64,000 nt of DNA. Source: Rhodopseudomonas sp. P2A-2r (GTDB taxonomy: Bacteria > Pseudomonadota > Alphaproteobacteria > Rhizobiales > Xanthobacteraceae). Every line of letters starts with the position of its first letter. The first letter of the stretch is position 1. A program made the translations under genes and the position numbers. The stretch covers positions 1,892,001 to 1,956,000 of the forward strand of contig NZ_CP110389.1 in the NCBI RefSeq assembly GCF_026015985.1, read 5' to 3'. The notes under the pieces are model-generated. The model was not told the origin of the DNA and searched no databases. It was given only the letters and a program-made list of their open reading frames with translations. Of this stretch, positions 17,845-26,487 are shown one piece after another.

Positions 17845-17854
17845 TGCGGGTCAA
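17825..17854 (-). promoter_or_regulatory. Sigma70-like promoter of the nickel permease gene
   Basis: Reading the minus strand, TTGACC (17854-17849) and TATATT (17830-17825) are separated by 18 bases. Transcription would start near 17818, leaving a very short leader before the ATG at 17808 or 17796. Confidence 0.6.
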
Positions 17855-17870
17855 CGGCCGCCGTCGTGGA

Positions 17871-18524
17871 TCAGCCGCCGCGCGATTGCGGGGGCGTCGC
17901 GAGTCCATTCATGAGCAGGTCGAAATTGGCCGCGACGAATGCTGCGAAATCGATCTTGCGGCGCTCTTGAAACAGCAGCGACCATACGTTGAGCAGCAGC
18001 GCCGGGCTCAGGATCAGCTCAATAAACCTGGTTGCCGGCGAGTTTCGAAATTGGCCGGCTGCGACGCCCGCTTCGATCAGCGCTTGGCATTGCAAGATCA
18101 CCGGCCGCATGAACTCGTCATAGTGGCGGTCGACGAGGTCCGGGAACCGCGCTCCTTCGGAAATCAGGAAGCGCAGCGTCTCGCGTGCGATGCGATCCTC
18201 GCCGATTCGTCCATATACGAAGGCGAGCAGCGCGCGCAGGCGTTCGGCATACGAACCGTCGAGCTGCTCCACAAAACTGTCGAGTTGCGGAAACAGCGAG
18301 CCGGAGACGTGGCGGATCATCTCGTCGAACACGCGCTCCTTGGTTTCGAAATAGAAATAGATCGTGCCCTTGGTCACCCCGGCGCGCTTAGCGACATCCT
18401 CGAGTCGCGCGGCGGCGTAGCCATGTTCGACGAATTCCTCGAAGGCGGCGTCGAGGATTTCGGCGGGGCGTTCCGCCTTGCGGCGGGCTCGCGGCTTGAC
18501 GGGTGAATTCATGTCTTTGACCAT
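17871..18524 (-). CDS. TetR/AcrR-family repressor
   Basis: About 217 residues. The N-terminal helix-turn-helix is clear (ILDAAFEEFVEHGYAAARLE, then VAKRAGVTKGTIYFYFETKE), followed by a helical ligand-binding domain. It is divergent from an RND efflux operon and shares with it the perfect palindrome at 18532-18581, so it is very likely the local repressor of efflux and of itself. The start is placed at 18524 (MVKDMNSP); the ATG at 18512 is an alternative, while a start further upstream would lie inside the operator. Confidence 0.88.
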   Translation of the reverse strand: MVKDMNSPVKPRARRKAERPAEILDAAFEEFVEHGYAAARLEDVAKRAGVTKGTIYFYFETKERVFDEMIRHVSGSLFPQLDSFVEQLDGSYAERLRALLAFVYGRIGEDRIARETLRFLISEGARFPDLVDRHYDEFMRPVILQCQALIEAGVAAGQFRNSPATRFIELILSPALLLNVWSLLFQERRKIDFAAFVAANFDLLMNGLATPPQSRGG

Positions 18525-18531
18525 TATTATG

Positions 18532-18581
18532 GCGCCCTGTTTATTATTGACTTTCGCGTAAGTCAATAATAAACAGGGCGC
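18532..18581. promoter_or_regulatory. Perfect 50-bp palindromic operator with symmetric promoters
   Basis: Two 22-base arms (18532-18553 and 18560-18581) are perfect reverse complements around the 6-base centre TCGCGT. Each arm contains TTGACT, which read outward on its strand is a -35 element with TAAACA 17 bases further as a weak -10 on both strands. The element therefore seems to combine the operator and two mirror-image promoters for tetR (left) and the efflux operon (right). Confidence 0.8.
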
Positions 18582-18607
18582 TCCTTTAAGGCAACTTGGC
18601 GAACCTT

Positions 18608-19683
18608 ATGTCCCACCTGTCACATGCCGTATGCCTGCTTGTTGCTGCCGGCAGTCTCGCCGGATGCAACGATCGGGCTGCACCGCCGCGTCCGGCGACC
18701 TTCGTTAAGACCGAGGTCGTGCAGATGCAGGCGCGGCAGGTGTCGATCGCGCTGACCGGCGACATCCAGGCCCGGGTTCGCGCCGAACTGTCGTTCCGCG
18801 TCAGCGGGCGCGTCACCGACCGACTGGTCGATGTCGGCATGCATGTGAATGCTGGCGACGTGTTGGCGCGGATCGACCCGGTCGAACAGCAAGCCGACCT
18901 CGACGGCGCCACTGCCGCAGTCGCCTCGGCCGAGTCCCAGCTGCGCGTCGCCACGGCGACCTACGAGCGGCAACAGACGCTGCTGGCCGGCGGCTTCACC
19001 ACGCGGGCCTCGTTCGACCAGGCGCAGCAGGGGCTGCGGACCGCGGAAGGCTCGCTCGAGAGCGCCAAGGCGCAGCTTGGTACCTCCAAGGAGGCCCTGA
19101 CCTATACCGAGTTGCGGGCAAGCGCCGGGGGCATCATCACCGCGCGCAATCTCGAAGTCGGTCAGGTTGCGCAGGCGGCACAGTCGGCCTTCACGCTGGC
19201 GCAGGACGGTCCGCGCGACGCGGTGTTCGACGTCTACGAGTCCGTGCTGTTCCGGCAACCCGAAACCAATGTCGTCAATCTGAGTCTGGTGGCCGATCCG
19301 ACCGTCAAGGCGATCGGCCGTGTGCGCGAAGTGGCGCCGACCGTCGATCCCAAGACTGCTACGGTGCGCGTCAAGGTCGCCATCGAGAACACGCCGCCGG
19401 CGATGACGCTGGGTAGCGTTGTGACTGGAGAGGAAGCTGGAGCCCGGTGCAGCGTATCGTGTTGCCTTTTGGCGCGATGACCGTGTTGGCCGAGGCGCCC
19501 GCTGTCTGGGTGGTCGATCCTGCCAGCAAGACGGTGTCGCTCAGAGCCGTGGTTTTGGACAGCTACGAGAAGGAAGTCTTCGTCATCCGCAGTGGCCTGA
19601 AGCCGGGCGAGCGAGTTGTGACCGACGGCAGCAAGATGCTGCGGCCCGGCCAGACCGTGACCTATGACGGCGGAGGAGCCTGA
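18608..19683 (+). CDS. RND efflux membrane fusion lipoprotein 1 (frameshift in this sequence)
   Basis: A periplasmic adaptor of about 358 residues split over two frames. The N-terminus has a lipoprotein signal ending SLAGC. The biotinyl-lipoyl and helical-hairpin parts follow (FRVSGRVTDRLVDVGMHVNAG, then a long alanine/glutamine-rich helix pair). The frame breaks near 19427, where an extra G would continue VVTGRGSWSPVQRIVLP into the C-terminal domain (GLKPGERVVTDGSKMLRPGQ). An upstream TTG at 18596 is an alternative start. It is the first gene downstream of the tetR operator. Confidence 0.8.
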
Positions 19684-19685
19684 TC

Positions 19686-20762
19686 GTGTCGATACCCATG
19701 CGCCTGATTGCTGCCGCTGCGTTTTGCGTGTTGCTTGCCGGATGCAAGGAAGAGGCCGCCGCGCCGGTTCCGGTTCGCCCGGTCCTGTCGGCAATCGTCT
19801 CATCCGCCGCGACCGGCGATGTGGTCATCGTCGGTACCATCGAGCCGAAGATCAAGACCGACTTCAGCTTCCGGACGCTCGGACGATTGATCGCCCGGCC
19901 GGTCAACATTGGCGACACCGTCGAGCGGGGGCAGATACTCGCGGCCATCGATCCGGCAGCCCTTGAGCTCGCGGTGCGGATGGCGACGGCGGAACTGTCC
20001 AACAGTCAGGCCCAGTTCGCCAACGCCGCCGGCAGCGAAGAGCGTCAGCGCACGCTGCTCGAGAAAAACGTCACCAGCCAGGCCAGCTTCGATACGATCG
20101 AACAGGCGCGGCAGGCCGCGCAATCGGCGGTGGTGCGGGCCCAGGCCAATCTCACCAAGGCGCGCGAGCAGCTTGGCTACGCGCAGCTTAAGGCCGATTT
20201 CGGCGGCGTGGTCACGCTGATCGGCGCCGAGGTCGGGCAGGTCGTGTCGCCCGGCCAGACCGTGGTTACCATCGCGCGTCCGGACATTCGCGAAGCGATC
20301 ATCGACGTCTCCGACGATCTGGCCAACGGGTTGAAGATCGGCATGCCATTCACGGTGGCGCTGCAGCTCGATCCCTCGATCAGCGCGCAGGGCAAGGTGC
20401 GCGAGATCGCGCCGCAGGCCGATCCGGTGACGCGCAGCCGGCGCATCCGCATCACGCTGGAGAATTCGCCGGAGGCATTCCGGCTCGGCACCACGGTGAC
20501 GACGACGATCCCCGGCACACCGGAGCGCGGCCCGCGGGTGCCAGCTTCGGCGATACTCGCGAAGGACGGCAAGACACGGATCTGGCTGGTCGACACTGCC
20601 GCAGGCACCGTGTCGTCGCGCGAGGTTCAGTCCAGGCCCGACGGCGACGGCTGGGTCCGCGTGACCGCGGGCCTCGCCGCCGGCGCGCGGGTGGTTACCG
20701 CGGGTGTCCATCATCTGGCCGAAGGCCAGAAGGTCCGCATTGGTCAGGAAGGCGCACTGTGA
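19686..20762 (+). CDS. RND efflux membrane fusion lipoprotein 2
   Basis: A complete 358-residue HlyD/AcrA-type adaptor with a GTG start (or ATG at 19698) and lipobox LLAGC. The order is signal, lipoyl half-motif (LGRLIARPVNIGDTVERGQ), coiled-coil hairpin (about residues 85-160), second lipoyl half (LKADFGGVVTLIGAEVGQVV) and beta-barrel domain. Two adaptors in a row before one RND pump is a recurring arrangement; they may form a hetero-oligomer. It overlaps the pump gene by four bases. Confidence 0.88.
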   Translation: MSIPMRLIAAAAFCVLLAGCKEEAAAPVPVRPVLSAIVSSAATGDVVIVGTIEPKIKTDFSFRTLGRLIARPVNIGDTVERGQILAAIDPAALELAVRMATAELSNSQAQFANAAGSEERQRTLLEKNVTSQASFDTIEQARQAAQSAVVRAQANLTKAREQLGYAQLKADFGGVVTLIGAEVGQVVSPGQTVVTIARPDIREAIIDVSDDLANGLKIGMPFTVALQLDPSISAQGKVREIAPQADPVTRSRRIRITLENSPEAFRLGTTVTTTIPGTPERGPRVPASAILAKDGKTRIWLVDTAAGTVSSREVQSRPDGDGWVRVTAGLAAGARVVTAGVHHLAEGQKVRIGQEGAL

Positions 20763-23700
20763 AGTCGTTCAATCTGTTCGACTGGGCCCTCGAGCACCGC
20801 TCGCTGGTCTGGTACTTCATGATCGCCTTCATGGCGGCTGGTTTCTTCTCGTATCTCAAGCTGGGGCGTGAAGAAGATCCGGCATTCACCATCAAGACCA
20901 TGGTGATTCAGGCGAAGTGGCCGGGCGCATCGGCGCAGGAAATGACCCTGCAGGTCACCGAGCGGATCGAGAAGAAGCTCGAGGAACTGGAATCGCTGGA
21001 TTTCACCCGCAGCCTCACCGTCGCCGGCCAGACCACCATCTTCGTCAATCTGCTTGCCACCACCAAGGCCCGTGACGTCGAGCCGACCTGGGTGCGGGTG
21101 CGCAACATGATCGCCGACATCAAAGGCGATTTCCCGCAGGGCGTGGTCGGTCCCGCCTTCAACGACCGCTTCGGCGACGTCTACGGCAACATCTACGCCT
21201 TCACCAGCGACGGTCTCAGCCAGCGGCAATTGCGAGACCGCGTCGAGGAAGCCCGTGCCAAGGTGCTGACGGTGCCGAATGTCGGCCGCGTCGATATCAC
21301 CGGCGCACAGGACGAGGTCATCTACCTCGAATTCTCCACGCGCAAGGTCGCGGCCCTTGGCCTGGACACGCGCTCGATCCTGGCATCGTTGCAGGCACAG
21401 AATGCGATTGCGCCGTCGGGCGTGCTGCAGGCCGGTCCGGAGCGCATTGCGGTTCGCGTAAGTGGCCAGTTCACCTCCGAGGAAAGCCTCAAGACCATCA
21501 ACCTGCGCGTTAACGATCGTTTCTTTCCGCTCACCGACGTTGCCACGATTAGCCGCGGCTATGCCGATCCGCCGACCTCGCTGTTTCGCTACAACGGCGA
21601 GCCGGCGATCGGCCTGACCATTGGCATGAAGGCCGGCGCCAACCTGCTGGAATTCGGCGAAGCCCTGAAAGCGCAGATGACCCGCATCGTCGCCGATATG
21701 CCGATCGGTGTCGGCGTCCATCTGGTGTCGGACCAGCCGCTCGTGGTCGATCACGCGGTGTCGGGCTTCACGCGCGCATTGTTCGAGGCCGTCGTCATCG
21801 TGCTGGCGATCAGCTTCCTCAGTCTCGGCATGCGTGCAGGCCTGGTTGTGGCGATCTCGATCCCGCTGGTGCTGGCAATCACCTTCCTGGTGATGGCCTA
21901 TTCGGGGATCTCCCTGCAGCGGATTTCGCTGGGCGCGTTGATCATCGCCCTCGGTCTGCTGGTCGACGATGCGATGATCGCCGTGGAAATGATGGTGGCG
22001 CGTCTGGAGGTCGGCGACACCCTGCACAAGGCCGCCACCTATGTGTACACCTCGACGGCGTTCCCGATGCTGACCGGGACGCTGGTCACGGTGGCCGGCT
22101 TCATACCGATCGGGCTCAACAACTCCGCCGCGGGCGAGTTCACTTTCACGTTGTTCGTGGTGATCGCAGTGTCGCTGGTGGTGTCGTGGGTGGTTGCCGT
22201 GCTGTTCACGCCGCTGCTCGGCGTCACCCTGCTGCCGGACAAGCTGCCCAACCATCACGCCGAGAAGGGGCGCTTTGCGCGGGCGTTTTCCCGCCTGCTG
22301 GCCTTCAGCATGCGCTGGCGCTGGGTGACTATCGCCATCACCGTTGCTGTGTTCGCCCTGTCGGTGGGCGGCATGGGGCTGGTGCAGCAGCAATTCTTTC
22401 CCTCGTCGGACCGCGACGAACTGATCGTCGACTGGAATTTGCCGCAGAATACCTCGATTGCCGAGACTAACGCGCAGATGGCGCAGTTCGAGCAGGAAGC
22501 GCTGAAGGGCAACGCCGACATCGATCACTGGTCGACCTATGTCGGCGCCGGAGCGCCGCGCTTCGTGCTGTCGTTCGACGTGCAGCCGGCGGACATCTCG
22601 TTCGGCCAAGTGATCATCGTTACCAAGGGTCTCGAAGTCCGCGATCGCCTGCGCGTTCAGTTGCAGGCCTATCTCAAGAAGACGTTTCCCGGCACCGACG
22701 CCTATGTGAAGCTGCTCGACATCGGACCGCCGGTCGGCCGGCCGGTGCAGTATCGGGTGAGCGGGCCGGAGGTCGTCAAGGTGCGCGAGTTCGCCCAGCA
22801 ACTGGCGAGCGTACTCGGCGCCAACAAGCATCTCGGCGACGTGGTTTTCGACTGGATGGAACCGGAGCGTGTCGTCAAGGTCGACGTGCTGCAGGACAAG
22901 GCGCGCCAGCTTGGCGTCACCTCTCAGGACATCGCTTCGACACTGAACGGCGTGGTCGACGGCACCTCCGTGACCCAGGTGCGCGACGACATCTATCTGG
23001 TGAAGGTGCTGGCGCGCGCCAACGCTTCCGAACGCGGCTCGGTGGAAACGCTGCGCAACCTGCAACTGCCGGGAACGAACGGGTCATCCGTACCATTGGC
23101 AGCGGTGGCCACGTTCCGGTACGAACTGGAGCAGCCGACGATCTGGCGGCGCTCGCGCCAGCCGACCATCACCATGAAGGCCGGCATCCTCGATGCCGTA
23201 CAGCCGGCCACAGTGGTGGAGGAGATGAAGCCGCAGCTCGCCGCATTCACGGCGAAGTTGCCGGTCGGCTATGCTGTCGCGACCGGCGGCGCCGTCGAAG
23301 AGAGCGCCAAAAGCCAGGCGCCGATCGTCGCCGTCGTGCCGATCATGCTGTTCGCCATGGCCACCATCCTAATGCTGCAGTTGCAGAGTTTCCACCGCCT
23401 GTTCCTGGTGTTTGCGGTGGCGCCGCTGGCGCTGATCGGCGTGGTGGCGGCGCTGCTGCTGAGCGGCGCGCCGCTCGGCTTCGTCGCCATTCTCGGCGTG
23501 CTGGCGCTGATCGGCATCCTGATCCGCAACTCGGTGATCCTGATTGTGCAGATAGAACATTTGCGCGAGGAGGGCCGTCCTCCTTGGGAGGCGGTGATGG
23601 AGGCGACAGAGCATCGCATGCGCCCGATCATGCTGACCGCGGCGGCGGCAACGCTGGCGCTGATACCCATTGCCCGCGAAGTGTTTTGGGGGCCGATGGC

Positions 23701-23824
23701 CTACGCCATGATGGGTGGAATCGTCGTCGGTACCGTCCTCACTTTGCTGTTCCTACCCGCGCTTTATGTGGCCTGGTTTCGCATCAAGAGGCCTGAAGAA
23801 GAAACGCCGCCGAACGGCCACTGA
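20759..23824 (+). CDS. RND-family efflux pump (AcrB/HAE1-like)
   Basis: A 1021-residue inner-membrane pump of full length. It has the classic duplicated layout: a first membrane helix (about residues 15-30), a large periplasmic loop, a helix bundle, and the same again. The proton-relay aspartates are in GLLVDDAMIAVE (Asp403, Asp404). It pairs with the two adaptors upstream; no outer-membrane channel gene is present, so a channel encoded elsewhere is presumably used. The start is GTG at 20759 in a GTGA overlap. Substrate unknown. Confidence 0.92.
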   Translation: MKSFNLFDWALEHRSLVWYFMIAFMAAGFFSYLKLGREEDPAFTIKTMVIQAKWPGASAQEMTLQVTERIEKKLEELESLDFTRSLTVAGQTTIFVNLLATTKARDVEPTWVRVRNMIADIKGDFPQGVVGPAFNDRFGDVYGNIYAFTSDGLSQRQLRDRVEEARAKVLTVPNVGRVDITGAQDEVIYLEFSTRKVAALGLDTRSILASLQAQNAIAPSGVLQAGPERIAVRVSGQFTSEESLKTINLRVNDRFFPLTDVATISRGYADPPTSLFRYNGEPAIGLTIGMKAGANLLEFGEALKAQMTRIVADMPIGVGVHLVSDQPLVVDHAVSGFTRALFEAVVIVLAISFLSLGMRAGLVVAISIPLVLAITFLVMAYSGISLQRISLGALIIALGLLVDDAMIAVEMMVARLEVGDTLHKAATYVYTSTAFPMLTGTLVTVAGFIPIGLNNSAAGEFTFTLFVVIAVSLVVSWVVAVLFTPLLGVTLLPDKLPNHHAEKGRFARAFSRLLAFSMRWRWVTIAITVAVFALSVGGMGLVQQQFFPSSDRDELIVDWNLPQNTSIAETNAQMAQFEQEALKGNADIDHWSTYVGAGAPRFVLSFDVQPADISFGQVIIVTKGLEVRDRLRVQLQAYLKKTFPGTDAYVKLLDIGPPVGRPVQYRVSGPEVVKVREFAQQLASVLGANKHLGDVVFDWMEPERVVKVDVLQDKARQLGVTSQDIASTLNGVVDGTSVTQVRDDIYLVKVLARANASERGSVETLRNLQLPGTNGSSVPLAAVATFRYELEQPTIWRRSRQPTITMKAGILDAVQPATVVEEMKPQLAAFTAKLPVGYAVATGGAVEESAKSQAPIVAVVPIMLFAMATILMLQLQSFHRLFLVFAVAPLALIGVVAALLLSGAPLGFVAILGVLALIGILIRNSVILIVQIEHLREEGRPPWEAVMEATEHRMRPIMLTAAAATLALIPIAREVFWGPMAYAMMGGIVVGTVLTLLFLPALYVAWFRIKRPEEETPPNGH

Positions 23825-23881
23825 GCTTCGCCCCCGTCCCGTCCCCCAGAGCATTCGCATGCCGATCACAGGAGCAATCCC

Positions 23882-24364
23882 TTGAAAACGATATCAACTC
23901 TTCAGTTCGCGACGGTCGCCTTTTTTGTCGTGTCCACCGGTTGTCAGGCGCTCGCGCAGTCTGCTCCCTTCGCGGGCATGGCGGGGTCTTGGACAGGTGC
24001 AGGGACGATTTCGCTGTCCGATGGTTCGAAGGAGCGGGTGCGTTGCAAGGCGACCTATCAGGTCGGTCGCGCAGACGCCCGTCTGCAACAGAGCCTTCGC
24101 TGCGCCAGCGACAGCTATCGCTTCGAACTGAACAGCGACCTTGTTAGCGAGCAGGGACAGATTGCGGGCTCCTGGAGCGAACTGAGCCGCGGCATCAATG
24201 GCAGTCTCGTCGGGCGTGAAAGCGGCGGCACCATTTCTGCCGTGGCTGACGCTCCGGGCTTCTCGGCAACCCTGTCGGTTTCGACGAAGGGCAACCGGCA
24301 GAATTTTTCCATCGCGTCGGAAGGCGATATCCGCAACGTCAGCATCGTCATGAGCCGGAACTAG
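23882..24364 (+). CDS. Exported protein of unknown function
   Basis: A 160-residue protein with a signal peptide ending at ALAQ (about residue 26), a TTG start and an AGGAG ribosome site. The mature part is predicted to be mostly beta strands, beginning FAGMAGSWTGAGTISLSDGS and ending in NFSIASEGDIRNVSIVMSR; two cysteines (in VRCKATY and SLRCASD) could form a disulfide. This pattern is seen in small lipocalin-like exported proteins, but no named family is recognised. It is 57 bp after the efflux pump on the same strand. Confidence 0.65.
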   Translation: MKTISTLQFATVAFFVVSTGCQALAQSAPFAGMAGSWTGAGTISLSDGSKERVRCKATYQVGRADARLQQSLRCASDSYRFELNSDLVSEQGQIAGSWSELSRGINGSLVGRESGGTISAVADAPGFSATLSVSTKGNRQNFSIASEGDIRNVSIVMSRN

Positions 24365-24488
24365 GCTGCGTTCCGGCCGGGGCGGAAGACGCGGGCGCAT
24401 TGTGCGTTCGCTGCAAGCCGCCTACTCTTGACGCATCGGGCGCGATCCGACAAAGCGCTGGTTTTGCGGCAGGAGACGGCTTCACCTC

Positions 24489-25429
24489 ATGATGACGCTA
24501 CGCCAGATCGAGGTCGTGCGGGCCGTGATGGTCGCCGGGACCATTGGGGGGCGGCGAAGCTGTTGAATGTCTCCGCACCCGGCATCAGCCGGCTGGTGAA
24601 ATATACCGAGAAGTCGCTGGGCATTCGCTTCTTCCAGCGTCAGAACGGCCGCTATTTCCCGACCCCGGAAGCGCACAATATCTTCGAGCAGATCAACGGC
24701 GTCTATCAGAAGGTCGACGATCTCACCGAGATCATCTCCAAGATCGGGCAGGGCGCGCTGTCCGAACTGCGCATCGGCTCGGTGCCCAGCATCTCCCAGG
24801 TGATGGTGCCGCGCGCCATCGAGCGGGTGCGCCGGCGGTTTTCAGAGCTGCGCATCGACATCAATATCCTGAAGATCGAGGAGGCGGTCGATTACCTCCT
24901 GCTCGGCCGCGGCGACTGCGTCGCCATGAGCTATCGCCTCGATCACCCCGGTCTGGATTTCCTGCCGCTGGCGTCGGGCGAATTGTTCTGCATCGTGCCC
25001 GAAGGCCACGCACTGGCCGGCCGCAAGCACGTGTCGGCAAAGGAGATCACGCACTATCCCCTGATCGGCATCGATCCCAACGACCCCTATGGTCGCATCA
25101 TGGCCGAGATCTTCGCGCGCTATCGGCTCAAATACGACATCACCATCCGGGCGCGCTTCGGCACGACCGTCTGTGCGCTGGTGAGGTCGGGCCTCGGCAT
25201 CGCCGTGATCGACCAGTTCACCGTCGCCCATGGCGGCTACCCCGGAGTGGTCGTGCTGCCCATCGTCGAGCCGACCCGTTTCGACACCTACGTCGCCGTG
25301 AAGCGCGGCGCACCGTTGTCGATGCATATCGAGCACTTCATCGACTGCCTGCGCTCTGAAATGCGCGCCGTCGGGCCGAAGCAGGTCGCGAAAGCCCCGC
25401 CGGCCAAGCCACGTAAAAAGATAACATGA
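24489..25429 (+). CDS. LysR-family regulator (frameshift near the start in this sequence)
   Basis: About 313 residues once repaired. The start is ATG at 24489 (MMTLRQIEVVRAVMVAGTIG). The G run at 24546-24551 is one G short; adding it gives TIGGAAKLLNVSAPGISRL, the helix-turn-helix. A normal LysR effector-binding domain follows (about residues 92-295). Its position just upstream of the quinate/shikimate genes on the same strand makes it the likely regulator of that set. The stop codon lies inside the palindrome at 25421-25435. Confidence 0.85.
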
Positions 25430-25450
25430 TGTTATGTTTGTGGCATAACA
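25421..25450. promoter_or_regulatory. Overlapping inverted repeats, candidate LysR-type operator
   Basis: ATAACAT-G-ATGTTAT (25421-25435) and TGTTATG-N7-CATAACA (25430-25450) are two perfect inverted repeats sharing the middle element. They sit between the lysR stop and the shikimate dehydrogenase start. Three evenly spaced copies of one half-site fit an array for a LysR-type tetramer. Inference from sequence only. Confidence 0.55.
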
Positions 25451-25534
25451 GGGTAATTGTGTTCAATCGCCCCGGCGCTATCCTCGCGCCGTTCGCCGAC
25501 GAATTGCCCGCTCTGCAGCACTGGCTCTGATCCC

Positions 25535-26422
25535 ATGACCACGTCCACGCAAAACCTGCCCGCTTCCGGCCGCCGTTTTCTCACCGGCCTGCTCGGCGCG
25601 CCGATCGCGCAGTCGGCGTCGCCGGCGATGCACGAAGCGGCTGCAGACGCGCTGGGTGCGCGCTGCCACTACCAGTTGATAGAGGTCGCCGGCGCCGGCC
25701 GCGACGAATTGAAGCTGCTGCTCGATGGCGTTCGCCGGCTCGGCTTCTCCGGCATCAACGTCACGTTCCCCTACAAGGAAGCGGTGCTGGATCTGCTCGA
25801 CGCGCTGTCGCCCGGCGCCCGAGCGATTGGCGCGGTCAATACGGTGGTCGTGCGCGACGGTCGCCTGACCGGGCATAACACCGACACCACCGGCTTTGCC
25901 CGCGCGGTGAAGGCGCTGGTCGAAGGCTCCGGCCGCGGTCCGGTGGCGGTGATCGGCACCGGCGGCGTCGGCAAGGCCATTGCCTTTGCGCTGGCCGACC
26001 TCGGTGTCAGCGAGATCCGGATCTTCGATACCGACCGCGCCAAGGTCGAGCAACTCGCAGCGCAGTTGGGTGGCAGGCTGACGGTCCGCGTTGCCGCCAG
26101 CGTCGCAGACGCGCTGACGGGGGCGGTGGGCGTGGTCAACGGTACGCCTGTGGGCATGACGCCGAGCAAGGGCACGCCGGTTCCGGACAATCTGCTGCAT
26201 GCCGGGTTGTGGGTCGCTGATGCGGTCTATTCGCCGCTGTGGACGCCGCTGCTGATGGCTGCCAGGGACGTCGGCGCCAAGGTCATGACCGGACGGGATC
26301 TCGCGATCTATCAGGCGGCCGATGCGTTCGAACTGTTCACCGGTCTGGCACCTTCTACCACCGAAATGGGAATTGCATTCGACGCCGTAATGGCCAAGAG
26401 GTACCCCGCCAACGCAGCCTGA
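25535..26422 (+). CDS. Shikimate/quinate dehydrogenase (AroE family)
   Basis: A 295-residue enzyme with the two AroE domains. The substrate site shows QSASP (residues 26-30) and the catalytic lysine and aspartate in INVTFPYKE (Lys81) and GHNTDTTGF (Asp117); the dinucleotide loop is GTGGVGKA (141-148). It interconverts shikimate and 3-dehydroshikimate, or quinate and dehydroquinate, with NAD(P). The neighbours (LysR, importer, 3-dehydroshikimate dehydratase) suggest a catabolic rather than biosynthetic copy. Confidence 0.87.
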   Translation: MTTSTQNLPASGRRFLTGLLGAPIAQSASPAMHEAAADALGARCHYQLIEVAGAGRDELKLLLDGVRRLGFSGINVTFPYKEAVLDLLDALSPGARAIGAVNTVVVRDGRLTGHNTDTTGFARAVKALVEGSGRGPVAVIGTGGVGKAIAFALADLGVSEIRIFDTDRAKVEQLAAQLGGRLTVRVAASVADALTGAVGVVNGTPVGMTPSKGTPVPDNLLHAGLWVADAVYSPLWTPLLMAARDVGAKVMTGRDLAIYQAADAFELFTGLAPSTTEMGIAFDAVMAKRYPANAA

Positions 26423-26487
26423 CGACGTAGTCGGCCACAAGGCCTGCTCGCAATGAAAAGACGATCACAACCAAGGGAGGATTTGAT

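Noticed and set aside
20744..23065. A 773-codon open frame on the minus strand opposite the RND pump
   Set aside because: It is antisense to a clear pump gene, is rich in His, Arg and Gln as expected for the complement of GC-rich coding DNA, and has no recognisable domain.
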